A stretch of 23,702 bases of DNA from F1-20-MAGs119 sp964556145 (lineage in GTDB: Bacteria; Actinomycetota; Acidimicrobiia; Acidimicrobiales; Ilumatobacteraceae), in the NCBI GenBank assembly GCA_964556145.1, contig CAZKVD010000021.1, forward strand, positions 1 through 23,702, written 5' to 3'. Each line of letters starts with the position of its first letter. The stretch's first letter is position 1. This document shows, piece by piece, positions 15,754 to 22,389 of the stretch. The translations under genes and the position numbers were made by a program. The notes under the pieces were generated by a model that was not told the DNA's origin, did not search any database, and was given only the letters and a program-made list of their open reading frames with translations.

Positions 15754-17351
15754 TGTTCGCGGCCGAAGCAACCCACGGCGCATCGCTGTCGTTCCCAATC
15801 CTGACGGCGCTCGTTCTCGTCCCGGCCATCGGTGGAATCCTCACGATTCTCACCAGCAACCGTCGGCCCGAGTCGACGAAGTTCGTTGCGCTCGTCGCAA
15901 GTGTCGTGACCGCCGGTCTCAGCATCTGGTTGTTGTCGTCCTTCGAAACCGCGGATGCCGGTTTCCAGTTCGTCTCTCAACATCCGTGGGTGCGCGACTG
16001 GGGCATCGGTTGGCATGTCGGGGTCGATGGCATCTCGCTCTTCCTCGTCGTTCTCACGGGTTTGCTCTTCCCGCTCGTGATCGCGGGCATCGATCCACAC
16101 CACGACCACAAGCGGTACCTCGGTTGGATGCTCATTCTCGAAGCCGGAGTCATGGGCAGCTTCATCAGCCTCGACCTCTTCTTGTTTTTCCTCTTCTTCG
16201 AGATCGTCCTCGTTCCGATGTATTTCCTCATCGGTGGTTGGGGTTACGACCAGCGCATTTATGCGGCGACGAAGTTCTTCCTCTACACGATGTTCGGCTC
16301 GGCATTCATGCTCGTTGGCATCATCACCACGGCAGTTCTCGCAAAGAACAGCCTCGGCTACGTCACCTTCGATCTGGTCAAGCTCGGCGAGGGTGCGGAC
16401 TTCGCGACGTCGACCGGGCGTTGGTTGTTCATGGCGTTTGCCATCGCCTTTGCGGTCAAGGTCCCGCTCTTCCCGTTGCACACGTGGTTGCCCGATGCCC
16501 ACACCCAGGCGCCCACCGGCGGTTCGGTGATTCTTGCGGGCGTTCTGCTGAAGCTCGGTACGTACGGGTTCCTGCGTTTTGGTCTGTACCTGTTCCCCGA
16601 GGCATCCGTTTGGGCGCGGCCCCTTTTCCTCACCCTTGCCGTTGTCGGAATTCTGTGGGGTGCGATTGCAGCGACGATGCAAAAGGACCTAAAGCGGCTC
16701 GTGGCCTACTCATCGGTCGCCCACCTCGGCTTCATCGTCCTCGGCACGTTTGCGTTCACCTCCCAGGCCATCACCGGCAGCGTGATGCAGATGATCAACC
16801 ACGGTGTCTCGACCGGTGCACTCTTCCTTCTCGTTGGCATGATCTACGAGCGTCGCCACACCCGGCAGATCTCCGAACTCAAGGGCCTGCAAAGCGTCGC
16901 CCCGATCTTCGCCGCAGCATTCATGATTGTGATGTTGTCGTCAATCGGCGTGCCCGGTCTCAACGGCTTTGTCGGGGAGTTCCTCATCCTCATCGGCTCG
17001 TTCGGCAACGCACGCTGGTGGGTTGTTGTCGGTGCAACCGGCGTCATTCTTGCTGCGCTCTACCTGCTGTGGGCTTATCAGCGCGTGTTCCACGGCGAGC
17101 CCGACGAGGACAACAAGTCGTTCGCCGAGCTTCGCCCGCGTGAAGGGGTCCTGCTGCTCGCGTTCATCTCGGCGATCGTGTTCACCGGAATTTTCCCGAA
17201 GCCGATGCTCGACCGCATCGAACCCAGTGTCAAGGCTTTGGTGACCCACGTCGAAGAGCGCACGGGTCGAGATCTTGAGTTCACCGAGAAGGAAATTGCA
17301 CCCGTCGAGCACTCGGATGAGAAGTCCGATTCCGAAGGGCACGGAGGCTGA
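15753..17351 (+). CDS. nuoM: NADH-quinone oxidoreductase subunit M (antiporter-like proton pump)
   Basis: NuoM is the middle antiporter-like subunit. This protein has 532 residues and many membrane helices. The pumping-path residues are Glu150 (FFEIVLVPMYF), Lys236 (AVKVPLFPLHTWLPDAH), Lys267 (GVLLKLGTYG) and Glu409 (GFVGEFLIL), matching Escherichia coli NuoM 144, 234, 265 and 407 as recalled. The C-terminal 45 residues are a polar, Glu- and His-containing tail. The same frame is open upstream inside nuoL, but the ATG at 15753 overlaps the nuoL stop by one base and starts at the expected homology boundary. It is followed by nuoN after 2 bases. Confidence 0.97.
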   Translation: MFAAEATHGASLSFPILTALVLVPAIGGILTILTSNRRPESTKFVALVASVVTAGLSIWLLSSFETADAGFQFVSQHPWVRDWGIGWHVGVDGISLFLVVLTGLLFPLVIAGIDPHHDHKRYLGWMLILEAGVMGSFISLDLFLFFLFFEIVLVPMYFLIGGWGYDQRIYAATKFFLYTMFGSAFMLVGIITTAVLAKNSLGYVTFDLVKLGEGADFATSTGRWLFMAFAIAFAVKVPLFPLHTWLPDAHTQAPTGGSVILAGVLLKLGTYGFLRFGLYLFPEASVWARPLFLTLAVVGILWGAIAATMQKDLKRLVAYSSVAHLGFIVLGTFAFTSQAITGSVMQMINHGVSTGALFLLVGMIYERRHTRQISELKGLQSVAPIFAAAFMIVMLSSIGVPGLNGFVGEFLILIGSFGNARWWVVVGATGVILAALYLLWAYQRVFHGEPDEDNKSFAELRPREGVLLLAFISAIVFTGIFPKPMLDRIEPSVKALVTHVEERTGRDLEFTEKEIAPVEHSDEKSDSEGHGG

Positions 17352-17353
17352 CG

Positions 17354-18865
17354 ATGTTCGCTGCTGAAACCCTCGTCGGTCCGTCGATTCCCTGGTTCAC
17401 GCTCAGCCCATTGCTGGCGCTACTCGCCGGCGCATGTGTTCTCATGCTCGGTGGCTCGTTGCTGCCGCAGTGGCCGCGCGGCCTGTACGGCATTGTCAGC
17501 GCAGCAACCGCCGCGACGTCGATGGTTTTCTGTTTCTTCCTGTGGGACAACCTGTCCGATGGCAAGCCCGAGACGATCATCTCGGATGCGCTCGCGTTCG
17601 ATCATTTTGCGATGCTCGGAACCATCACAATTTGCGTGGCCGTGCTGCTTGCCAGCCTCACCACGAGCGACTACCTGGTGCGCGAGGGCGAAGACGGCCC
17701 GGAACTTTTCGTTCTCTACCTGGCCGCGGCAATCGGTGGCATCGTCATGGTTGCCGCCCAAGACCTGATCGTGTTGTTCCTCGGCCTCGAGACCCTCAGC
17801 CTCGCGCTCTACGTTCTCGCGGCAAGCAATCGTCGCCGCGAAGAAAGTCATGAGGCGGGCCTCAAGTACTTCATCCTCGGTGGATTCTCGTCGGCGTTCT
17901 TCCTCTACGGAATCGCCCTCATCTACGGCGCAACGAAGCACACCAACCTGGGTCGCATCATGGACACGCTGTCAACGTCCCAGGTCTTCCCGCGCAATGA
18001 CGTCATGTTGTTGGTCGGTATCGGCTTGTTGCTCGTTGGTCTGGCTTTCAAGGTCGCTGCAGTTCCGTTCCAAGTGTGGACACCCGACGTCTACCAGGGT
18101 GCACCGACCCCGGTCACTTCGTTCATGGCCTCGGCGGGCAAGACGGCGGCATTCGCAGCCCTCCTCCGCGTCAGCGTCACCGCACTTCAGAGCCGTGTCG
18201 ACGATTGGCGACCGGTCGTGTGGGTGCTGGCCGTTCTCAGCCTCGTCGTCGGTGCGGTGCTTGCCGTGTCCCAGACCAATGTGAAGCGCATGCTGGCGTA
18301 CTCATCGATCAGCCACGCGGGCTTCATCCTTCTTGGCGTCGAGGCCGCCGCGCACACGACGTCGCCGAACGCAAGCGACGGCATTGCTTCGGCCATGACC
18401 TACCTGCTGCTCTACACGGTGCTCGTCATCGGAACTTTCACCGTCGTGGGCTTGGTCGCGGGTCAGGGTGACGGTGCATCGGATCTGTCCGACTTCCGTG
18501 GTCTTGGTCGTCGTCGTCCGGCGCTTGCACTCGCACTGACCGTGTTCCTCCTGGCGCAGGCAGGCATGCCACTCACGTCAGGCTTCGTCGCCAAGTTCGG
18601 TGTCATCCAGTCGGCGGTCGAAACGCAGAGCTATGCGATTGCAATCATCGCGATGCTCGCATCGGTCATCGGTGCATTTCTCTATCTGCGCATCATGGTC
18701 AGCGCGTGGATGGAAGATGCCGACGGCGAGGGCGCGGCACCGCAGGTTCCGTTCCTGTCCGGTCTTGTGGTCGCCGCATCGGTCGCCTTCACGTTGGTCG
18801 TCGGCATCGTGCCGGGCTGGTTGCTCGATGCAACCCGCCAGGTGATCACTCTCGCGGGTCGCTAG
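17354..18865 (+). CDS. nuoN: NADH-quinone oxidoreductase subunit N (antiporter-like proton pump)
   Basis: NuoN is the proximal antiporter-like subunit, next to NuoK. It has 503 residues. Path residues Glu146 (LGLETLSLALYVL), Lys233 (LAFKVAAVPFQVW), Lys263 (ASAGKTAAF) and Lys414 (GFVAKFGVI) are present. PDVYQGAPTPVTSFM is the family signature. An ATG 2 bases after the nuoM stop, behind CGGAGG, is the start. It closes the 14-gene nuoA-N set. Its TAG stop lies in CTAG, which on the other strand provides the stop codon of the converging threonine ammonia-lyase gene. Confidence 0.97.
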   Translation: MFAAETLVGPSIPWFTLSPLLALLAGACVLMLGGSLLPQWPRGLYGIVSAATAATSMVFCFFLWDNLSDGKPETIISDALAFDHFAMLGTITICVAVLLASLTTSDYLVREGEDGPELFVLYLAAAIGGIVMVAAQDLIVLFLGLETLSLALYVLAASNRRREESHEAGLKYFILGGFSSAFFLYGIALIYGATKHTNLGRIMDTLSTSQVFPRNDVMLLVGIGLLLVGLAFKVAAVPFQVWTPDVYQGAPTPVTSFMASAGKTAAFAALLRVSVTALQSRVDDWRPVVWVLAVLSLVVGAVLAVSQTNVKRMLAYSSISHAGFILLGVEAAAHTTSPNASDGIASAMTYLLLYTVLVIGTFTVVGLVAGQGDGASDLSDFRGLGRRRPALALALTVFLLAQAGMPLTSGFVAKFGVIQSAVETQSYAIAIIAMLASVIGAFLYLRIMVSAWMEDADGEGAAPQVPFLSGLVVAASVAFTLVVGIVPGWLLDATRQVITLAGR

Positions 18866-20070
18866 CGCTCGAGTTCCTCTACTTCGTATCCCGCACGACG
18901 TGCGGCGTTCACAACGATGTCCGCATGGTCGGTGCCGCGTGTTTCCAGCACGATCTGCACTCCGGTTTCCCGAACGTGCAGATCGACGCCCTCGCGAACG
19001 TGTTCAACCTCGATCAGGTTTGCACCTTGGCCCGCGAGCAAGGTCAACAGATTTGCAAGCCCGCCGGGTCGATCGGGGATACGTGCGAACAACAAGAGTC
19101 GCCGTCCGGCTTGTGTTTCGTGACGACGAACGAGTCCGGGCAACAGGCCGAGATCGACATTGCCTCCGGAGACCACGACGCAGGTGACGCCGTCGGTTGC
19201 GGGACGCACGAGTCCGCGCATGAGGGCCGACGCACCGACTGCACCCGCGCCTTCGACGAGTAACTTGCCGCGCTCCATCAACAGGATCATTGCGTCGGCG
19301 ACATCGTCTTCGTCGACGACAACGATGTCGTCGACGTACTCCTCGATGATCGGCCGCGTGACGGCACCCGGTCGCTTCACCGCGATACCGTCGGCGAGAG
19401 TGACGACTGGTCCCTCGGGTGCCGGCTGGTGCGCGTAAGGGGCACATGCCGACACCTGGACGCCGATGACCTTGATTCGTGGGTTGTGCTGTTTGAGTGC
19501 AATGGCTGCACCGCCGGTCAGTCCGCCGCCACCGAGTGGAATGACGACGGTGCGCAGGTCGGCGATGTCCTCGACAAGTTCGAGACCGAGCGTGGCTTGG
19601 CCGGCAACAACGGCCGGGTCATCGTAGGGGTGACAGAAATTCATGCCGGTTGCCGACGCCCGTTCCTTTGCAAGTGCCACCGCGTTGTCCAGAGAGTCAC
19701 CGCCCTCGGAGATGGTCGCCCCGTACGCACGACATGCCGCAATTTTCGAAATCGATGCCCCGGCCGGCACGAAGATCTCGCACGCGATTCCGTTCACCTG
19801 GGCTGCGAATGCGATTGCCTGTGCGTGGTTGCCGGCGCTTCCTGCCACGACGCCGGTCGCGGCCCCCGCGCCGAGTGAAGCAACCTTGTTCATGGCACCG
19901 CGAATCTTGAACGATCCCGTCCGCTGCAGGTTCTCGGCCTTCAGAACGATGTTGCCGCCACACAGGGCGGTGAGTGCCGCTGATTCGGTGACGGGCGTGC
20001 GCTTCACGAAGGCGACGCCCGCGGTACGTGCAGCAACAATGTCGTCGCGGGAGATTGGTGCCGACCCCAT
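18862..20070 (-). CDS. ilvA: Threonine ammonia-lyase (threonine dehydratase) with C-terminal ACT domain
   Basis: This pyridoxal-phosphate enzyme (fold type II) deaminates threonine to 2-oxobutanoate, the first step towards isoleucine, in the cytoplasm. Lys55 in TGSFKIRGA is the Schiff-base lysine. SAGNHAQA (78-85) and PLGGGGLTGG (178-187) bind substrate and phosphate. SGGN (301-304) is near the pyridine nitrogen. Residues 325-402 look like one ACT regulatory domain, starting at LLLFARIPDRPGGLANLL. At 402 residues it fits the short, one-ACT form rather than the longer biosynthetic IlvA with two. Whether it is catabolic or biosynthetic cannot be told from sequence, so the symbol is tentative. 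No Shine-Dalgarno sequence precedes the ATG. It converges with nuoN and has no evident respiratory role. Confidence 0.93.
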   Translation of the reverse strand: MGSAPISRDDIVAARTAGVAFVKRTPVTESAALTALCGGNIVLKAENLQRTGSFKIRGAMNKVASLGAGAATGVVAGSAGNHAQAIAFAAQVNGIACEIFVPAGASISKIAACRAYGATISEGGDSLDNAVALAKERASATGMNFCHPYDDPAVVAGQATLGLELVEDIADLRTVVIPLGGGGLTGGAAIALKQHNPRIKVIGVQVSACAPYAHQPAPEGPVVTLADGIAVKRPGAVTRPIIEEYVDDIVVVDEDDVADAMILLMERGKLLVEGAGAVGASALMRGLVRPATDGVTCVVVSGGNVDLGLLPGLVRRHETQAGRRLLLFARIPDRPGGLANLLTLLAGQGANLIEVEHVREGVDLHVRETGVQIVLETRGTDHADIVVNAARRAGYEVEELER

Positions 20071-20077
20071 TGCGAAT

Positions 20078-20083
20078 TACCGT
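20078..20083 (+). promoter_or_regulatory. Possible -10 box for a leaderless glutamine amidotransferase transcript
   Basis: TACCGT fits the loose actinobacterial -10 pattern TANNNT. It ends six bases before the GTG at 20090, the distance expected if transcription starts at the start codon. No ribosome-binding sequence precedes that GTG. The pattern is weak and could occur by chance. Confidence 0.3.
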
Positions 20084-20084
20084 A
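20079..20084 (-). promoter_or_regulatory. Possible -10 box for a leaderless threonine ammonia-lyase transcript
   Basis: On the reverse strand this reads TACGGT, again TANNNT, eight bases before the ATG at 20070. It overlaps the forward-strand candidate by five bases. No ribosome-binding sequence is visible before the ATG. The evidence is spacing plus absence of a Shine-Dalgarno sequence only. Confidence 0.3.
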
Positions 20085-20089
20085 CCCGT

Positions 20090-20776
20090 GTGCGCGCGAT
20101 CGTGATTGCCAACCACGCCGACGCCGACGGTGGGGTCGTCGTCGATCGATTCGTCGAACTTGGGTGGAGCTTCGAACAATGGTCCCGCGACACCGCCCCC
20201 GACTGGGCCGACCTTCCCGATGACGTCGGCCTTGTCGTGGCCCTCGGGTCCGACTGGTCGGTGTACTGGGAGGACGTCGCCGCTCATGTCGCCGCCGAAG
20301 CCCGGCTCATGCGGACGGCCCATGGGCGGGGGACTCCGATCTTTGGCATCTGTTTTGGGGGGCAAATGCTGGCGCACGCCCTCGGCGGGCGGGTCGAACG
20401 GGCGTTGGAGCCTGAAATTGGCTGGTTTTCGATCACAGGAGACCCCAAACAGGCTGGATTTATTGAACTAAATCCCTGGTTTCAATGGCACTACGACCGC
20501 TTCGTGCCCCCCGCCGGCTCCCGCGAGCTCGCGCGCGGGCCCCAGGGCTCACAGGCCTTTTCCCTTGGACGCAGTCTTGGGTTGCAGTTCCACCCCGAGA
20601 TCACCCCGACAATTGTCGCCCGATGGTCGTCGGGGGCAGGCGCCGAGGAACTTGCACGACTCGGCCTCGACGCGACGTTGCTGCTCGAGGAGACCCGTTC
20701 ACATGAGCACGTGTCGCGCAACGCGGCACATCGCCTGGTCGATTGGTTCGCGGCTCACTTCATTCCACCCGCCTGA
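20090..20776 (+). CDS. Stand-alone class I glutamine amidotransferase-like protein
   Basis: This 228-residue protein is a class I (triad) glutaminase domain with no synthase partner attached. The nucleophile elbow is GICFGGQML, with Cys88. LQFHPEIT supplies His168 and Glu170, so the Cys-His-Glu triad is complete. Such proteins resemble the glutaminase half of GMP synthase and stand-alone relatives that act on gamma-glutamyl compounds. The substrate is unknown. GTG 20090 is preferred since the conserved beta strand (RAIVIANHADAD) begins there. An in-frame ATG at 20039 would add 17 residues and overlap the divergent ilvA gene. No Shine-Dalgarno is visible. Bases of about 20340-20490 are visibly richer in A/T and runs of T or G than the neighbours, with codons such as TTT, ATT and CTA. 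Confidence 0.85.
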   Translation: MRAIVIANHADADGGVVVDRFVELGWSFEQWSRDTAPDWADLPDDVGLVVALGSDWSVYWEDVAAHVAAEARLMRTAHGRGTPIFGICFGGQMLAHALGGRVERALEPEIGWFSITGDPKQAGFIELNPWFQWHYDRFVPPAGSRELARGPQGSQAFSLGRSLGLQFHPEITPTIVARWSSGAGAEELARLGLDATLLLEETRSHEHVSRNAAHRLVDWFAAHFIPPA

Positions 20777-20779
20777 CCC

Positions 20780-20794
20780 CGACGTTTCACGTCG
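20780..20794 (+). terminator. Possible weak terminator after the glutamine amidotransferase gene
   Basis: CGACGT-TTC-ACGTCG is a perfect 6-bp inverted repeat with a 3-base loop, starting 4 bases after the stop codon. It is followed by TGTATTTCT, which is only modestly T-rich. It may be a weak terminator or an operator-like palindrome upstream of the second nuo cluster. Confidence 0.35.
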
Positions 20795-20801
20795 TGTATT
20801 T

Positions 20802-20817
20802 CTCGCTGGACGGCGAG
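20802..20817 (+). repeat. Second short inverted repeat in the nuoA2 upstream region
   Basis: CTCGC and GCGAG pair across a 6-base loop. With the neighbouring 20780-20794 repeat, it occupies much of the 62-base gap before nuoA2, the only sizeable spacer in the window. It could be part of a terminator pair or a regulator site; a short GC stem may also be chance. Confidence 0.25.
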
Positions 20818-20824
20818 TGAGTAG

Positions 20825-20830
20825 TAGTTT
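20825..20830 (+). promoter_or_regulatory. Possible -10 box for the second nuo cluster
   Basis: TAGTTT (TANNNT type) lies 8 bases before the nuoA2 ATG, in the only spacer of this region. No convincing -35 is seen. GGAG at 20832-20835 is a possible but close ribosome-binding site. Since the gene upstream is an unrelated amidotransferase, a promoter for nuoA2 is expected hereabouts. Confidence 0.28.
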
Positions 20831-20838
20831 CGGAGCCG

Positions 20839-21204
20839 ATGTCCCCCTTCCTGCGGTCTTATCTCACCGTTGTCTGGTTCGGGCTCGCAGCCTTTCTTCT
20901 CGGTGGTCTCCTCCTTTGGCTTGCGTCCCTGCTGCGTCCGGTCAACCCCAGTCGGGAAAAGGCGATGCCCTACGAAAGTGGTGTCGACCCGGTCGGTGAA
21001 GGATGGTCACAGAGCCAAATCCGTTACTACGTCTTTGCTCTTCTCTTCGTCGTGTTCGATGTCGAGGCCGTGTTCCTCTTTCCGTGGGCCACACAACTCG
21101 AGCGTTACGGCAGTTTCGGCCTGATCGAGATGGGTGTGTTCGTAGCGGTACTGCTGCTCGGCCTCGTGTACGCATGGCGCAAGGGGGTCCTGCGCTGGGT
21201 TTGA
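20839..21204 (+). CDS. nuoA2: NuoA-like subunit of a second complex I-like cluster
   Basis: This 121-residue protein has three helices (about 8-32, 62-84, 93-113), the usual NuoA size. The loop signature is YESGVDPVG (45-53), with Ser where the first copy has Cys. Asp74 and Glu76 in FDVEAVFLFPW are conserved. It resembles the ESG-type NuoA of Escherichia coli more than the copy at 3857, so the two are not recent duplicates. The ATG start has GGAG only 3 bases upstream. It is the first gene of the second cluster and is 38 bases before nuoB2. Confidence 0.93.
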   Translation: MSPFLRSYLTVVWFGLAAFLLGGLLLWLASLLRPVNPSREKAMPYESGVDPVGEGWSQSQIRYYVFALLFVVFDVEAVFLFPWATQLERYGSFGLIEMGVFVAVLLLGLVYAWRKGVLRWV

Positions 21205-21242
21205 TCCGCGCGGGACATTCAAGGTTCGAGAGGAAAACACAC

Positions 21243-21794
21243 ATGGGACTCGTAGATCGTGGTCGACTGCCGAAGTCGCTGAACTCGCTCTTCAATCTCG
21301 GGCGTTCTTATTCGTTGTGGGTGTACCAGTGGGGACTCGCGTGTTGCGCCATCGAGATGGGCGCGGCATTCGGTTCGCCGCGTTACGACGTGATGCGCCT
21401 CGGTGTCATTCCGCTGCCGGCCAGTCCGCGCCAAGCAGACCTGGTCGTGATCTCGGGAACCGTCACCGACAAGATGGCCCCCGCCGTCAAGCGTTTGTAC
21501 GAGCAGATGCCGGATCCGAAGTACGTGATCTCGATGGGAAGCTGTGCGAACTGCGGGGGCCCCTACTGGGACAGTTACTCGGTCACCAAGGGCGTCGACC
21601 AGATCATCCCGGTCGATGTCTACGTCCCGGGCTGTCCGCCACGACCCGAGGCGCTCCTCGAGGGCATCGTGTTGTTGCAGCAACGCATCAAGAACGAAGA
21701 CATGGGTGCCCGTTGGCGTGGTGAAGGCACCGTCACGCTCGCTGCTGCGGCCGAGGCCGAACGGAAGGGAGAGCCCGTTGTCGTCGCTCGCTGA
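21243..21794 (+). CDS. nuoB2: NuoB-like subunit of the second cluster
   Basis: This 183-residue protein keeps all four N2 ligands: Cys34, Cys35 (LACCAIE), Cys101 (SMGSC) and Cys131 (VPGCPP), so an N2-like [4Fe-4S] cluster is expected. Cys104 is an extra cysteine. The segment before SPRQAD reads IPLPA, so the Arg found in the first copy (Arg68 of FRASPRQAD) is Pro59 here. In canonical complex I that Arg lies close to N2. The ATG at 21243, after GAGAGGA, starts at the usual homology boundary; the frame is also open upstream across nuoA2. The 3' end overlaps nuoC2 by 17 bases. Confidence 0.93.
   Translation: MGLVDRGRLPKSLNSLFNLGRSYSLWVYQWGLACCAIEMGAAFGSPRYDVMRLGVIPLPASPRQADLVVISGTVTDKMAPAVKRLYEQMPDPKYVISMGSCANCGGPYWDSYSVTKGVDQIIPVDVYVPGCPPRPEALLEGIVLLQQRIKNEDMGARWRGEGTVTLAAAAEAERKGEPVVVAR
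21765..21771 (+). promoter_or_regulatory. Ribosome-binding site deciding the nuoC2 TTG start
   Basis: AAGGGAG lies 6 bases before TTG 21778, inside the end of nuoB2. No ATG or GTG with a comparable site is near the start of the NuoC homology, so this site supports the TTG. Confidence 0.6.
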
Positions 21795-22389
21795 CATCAC
21801 TGCGGTGCTCGGCGATGCGGTCGAGGACACGTTCGAACGCGGATCCGACGGCAACGTCGACACATGGTTGCGTATCAAGACCTCGGCCTGGCGCGATGCG
21901 GGTCGTTTGCTGCGCGAAAAACTCGGGTACGACTACTTCTGCTTCCTCTCGGCCATCGACTGGATGCCGTCGCCCTACGGTCGCGGCGAGGAAGACCCAA
22001 CTGTCGAGCGTGAACCCATCGACACCACCATTCGTCACGGCTACGTGGGTGGAACGACACAGATGCAGGTGTTCGCGCGGCTCGTGAATCACCGCACCCA
22101 CGTTGGAGTCACCCTCAAGGTCGACGTACCGGAAGACTCCATGACGATTGATTCGTGGGTTGACATCTTCGCCGGTGCAAATTGGCACGAGCGTGAAACG
22201 CACGAGATGTTCGGTATCAATTTTGCAGGCCATCCCGATCTGCGGAACATGTACCTTCCCTCCGACTTCGAGGGACACCCAATGCGCAAGGACTTTCCCT
22301 TGCTCGCTCGCATCGTGAAGCCCTGGCCGGGCATTGTCGATGTCGAGCCGCTACCCGGTGGCAGCGACGACGAAGGAGGCGCCGAATGA
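21778..22389 (+). CDS. nuoC2: NuoC-like subunit of the second cluster
   Basis: This 203-residue protein belongs to the 30-kDa complex I family. The signature runs from WHERETHEMFGINFAGHP (136-153) through NMYLPSDFEGHPMRKDFPL (157-175). The N-terminal part contains YDYFCFLSAIDWM (51-63) and an inserted acidic loop (about 66-82). The likely start is TTG 21778, supported by AAGGGAG, giving a 17-base overlap with nuoB2; a GTG at 21802 is a weaker alternative. The protein ends in an acidic tail. Its stop overlaps the nuoD2 ATG as ATGA. It is 38 residues longer than NuoC of the first cluster and differs widely in sequence. Confidence 0.9.
   Translation: MSSLADITAVLGDAVEDTFERGSDGNVDTWLRIKTSAWRDAGRLLREKLGYDYFCFLSAIDWMPSPYGRGEEDPTVEREPIDTTIRHGYVGGTTQMQVFARLVNHRTHVGVTLKVDVPEDSMTIDSWVDIFAGANWHERETHEMFGINFAGHPDLRNMYLPSDFEGHPMRKDFPLLARIVKPWPGIVDVEPLPGGSDDEGGAE
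22373..22379 (+). promoter_or_regulatory. Strong ribosome-binding site of nuoD2
   Basis: AAGGAGG with 6 bases to the ATG at 22386 is close to the ideal complement of the 16S rRNA 3' end and lies within the nuoC2 coding end. It is the strongest such site noticed in the window. Confidence 0.7.

Noticed and set aside
15440..17143. Forward open frame of 567 codons overlapping nuoL and nuoM in another frame
   Set aside because: The product is Arg/Pro/His-rich, typical of a shifted read of a high-GC gene, and nuoM fits the other frame with conserved motifs.
19643..20089. Upstream extension of the amidotransferase frame to give 377 residues
   Set aside because: This part lies opposite the threonine ammonia-lyase coding sequence and shows no family homology. 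The conserved glutaminase domain begins at about 20090.
18866..20838. Region between the two nuo clusters as a mobile insertion
   Set aside because: No transposase, integrase, flanking direct repeat or tRNA was found at either boundary; the two genes look like ordinary housekeeping-type genes.
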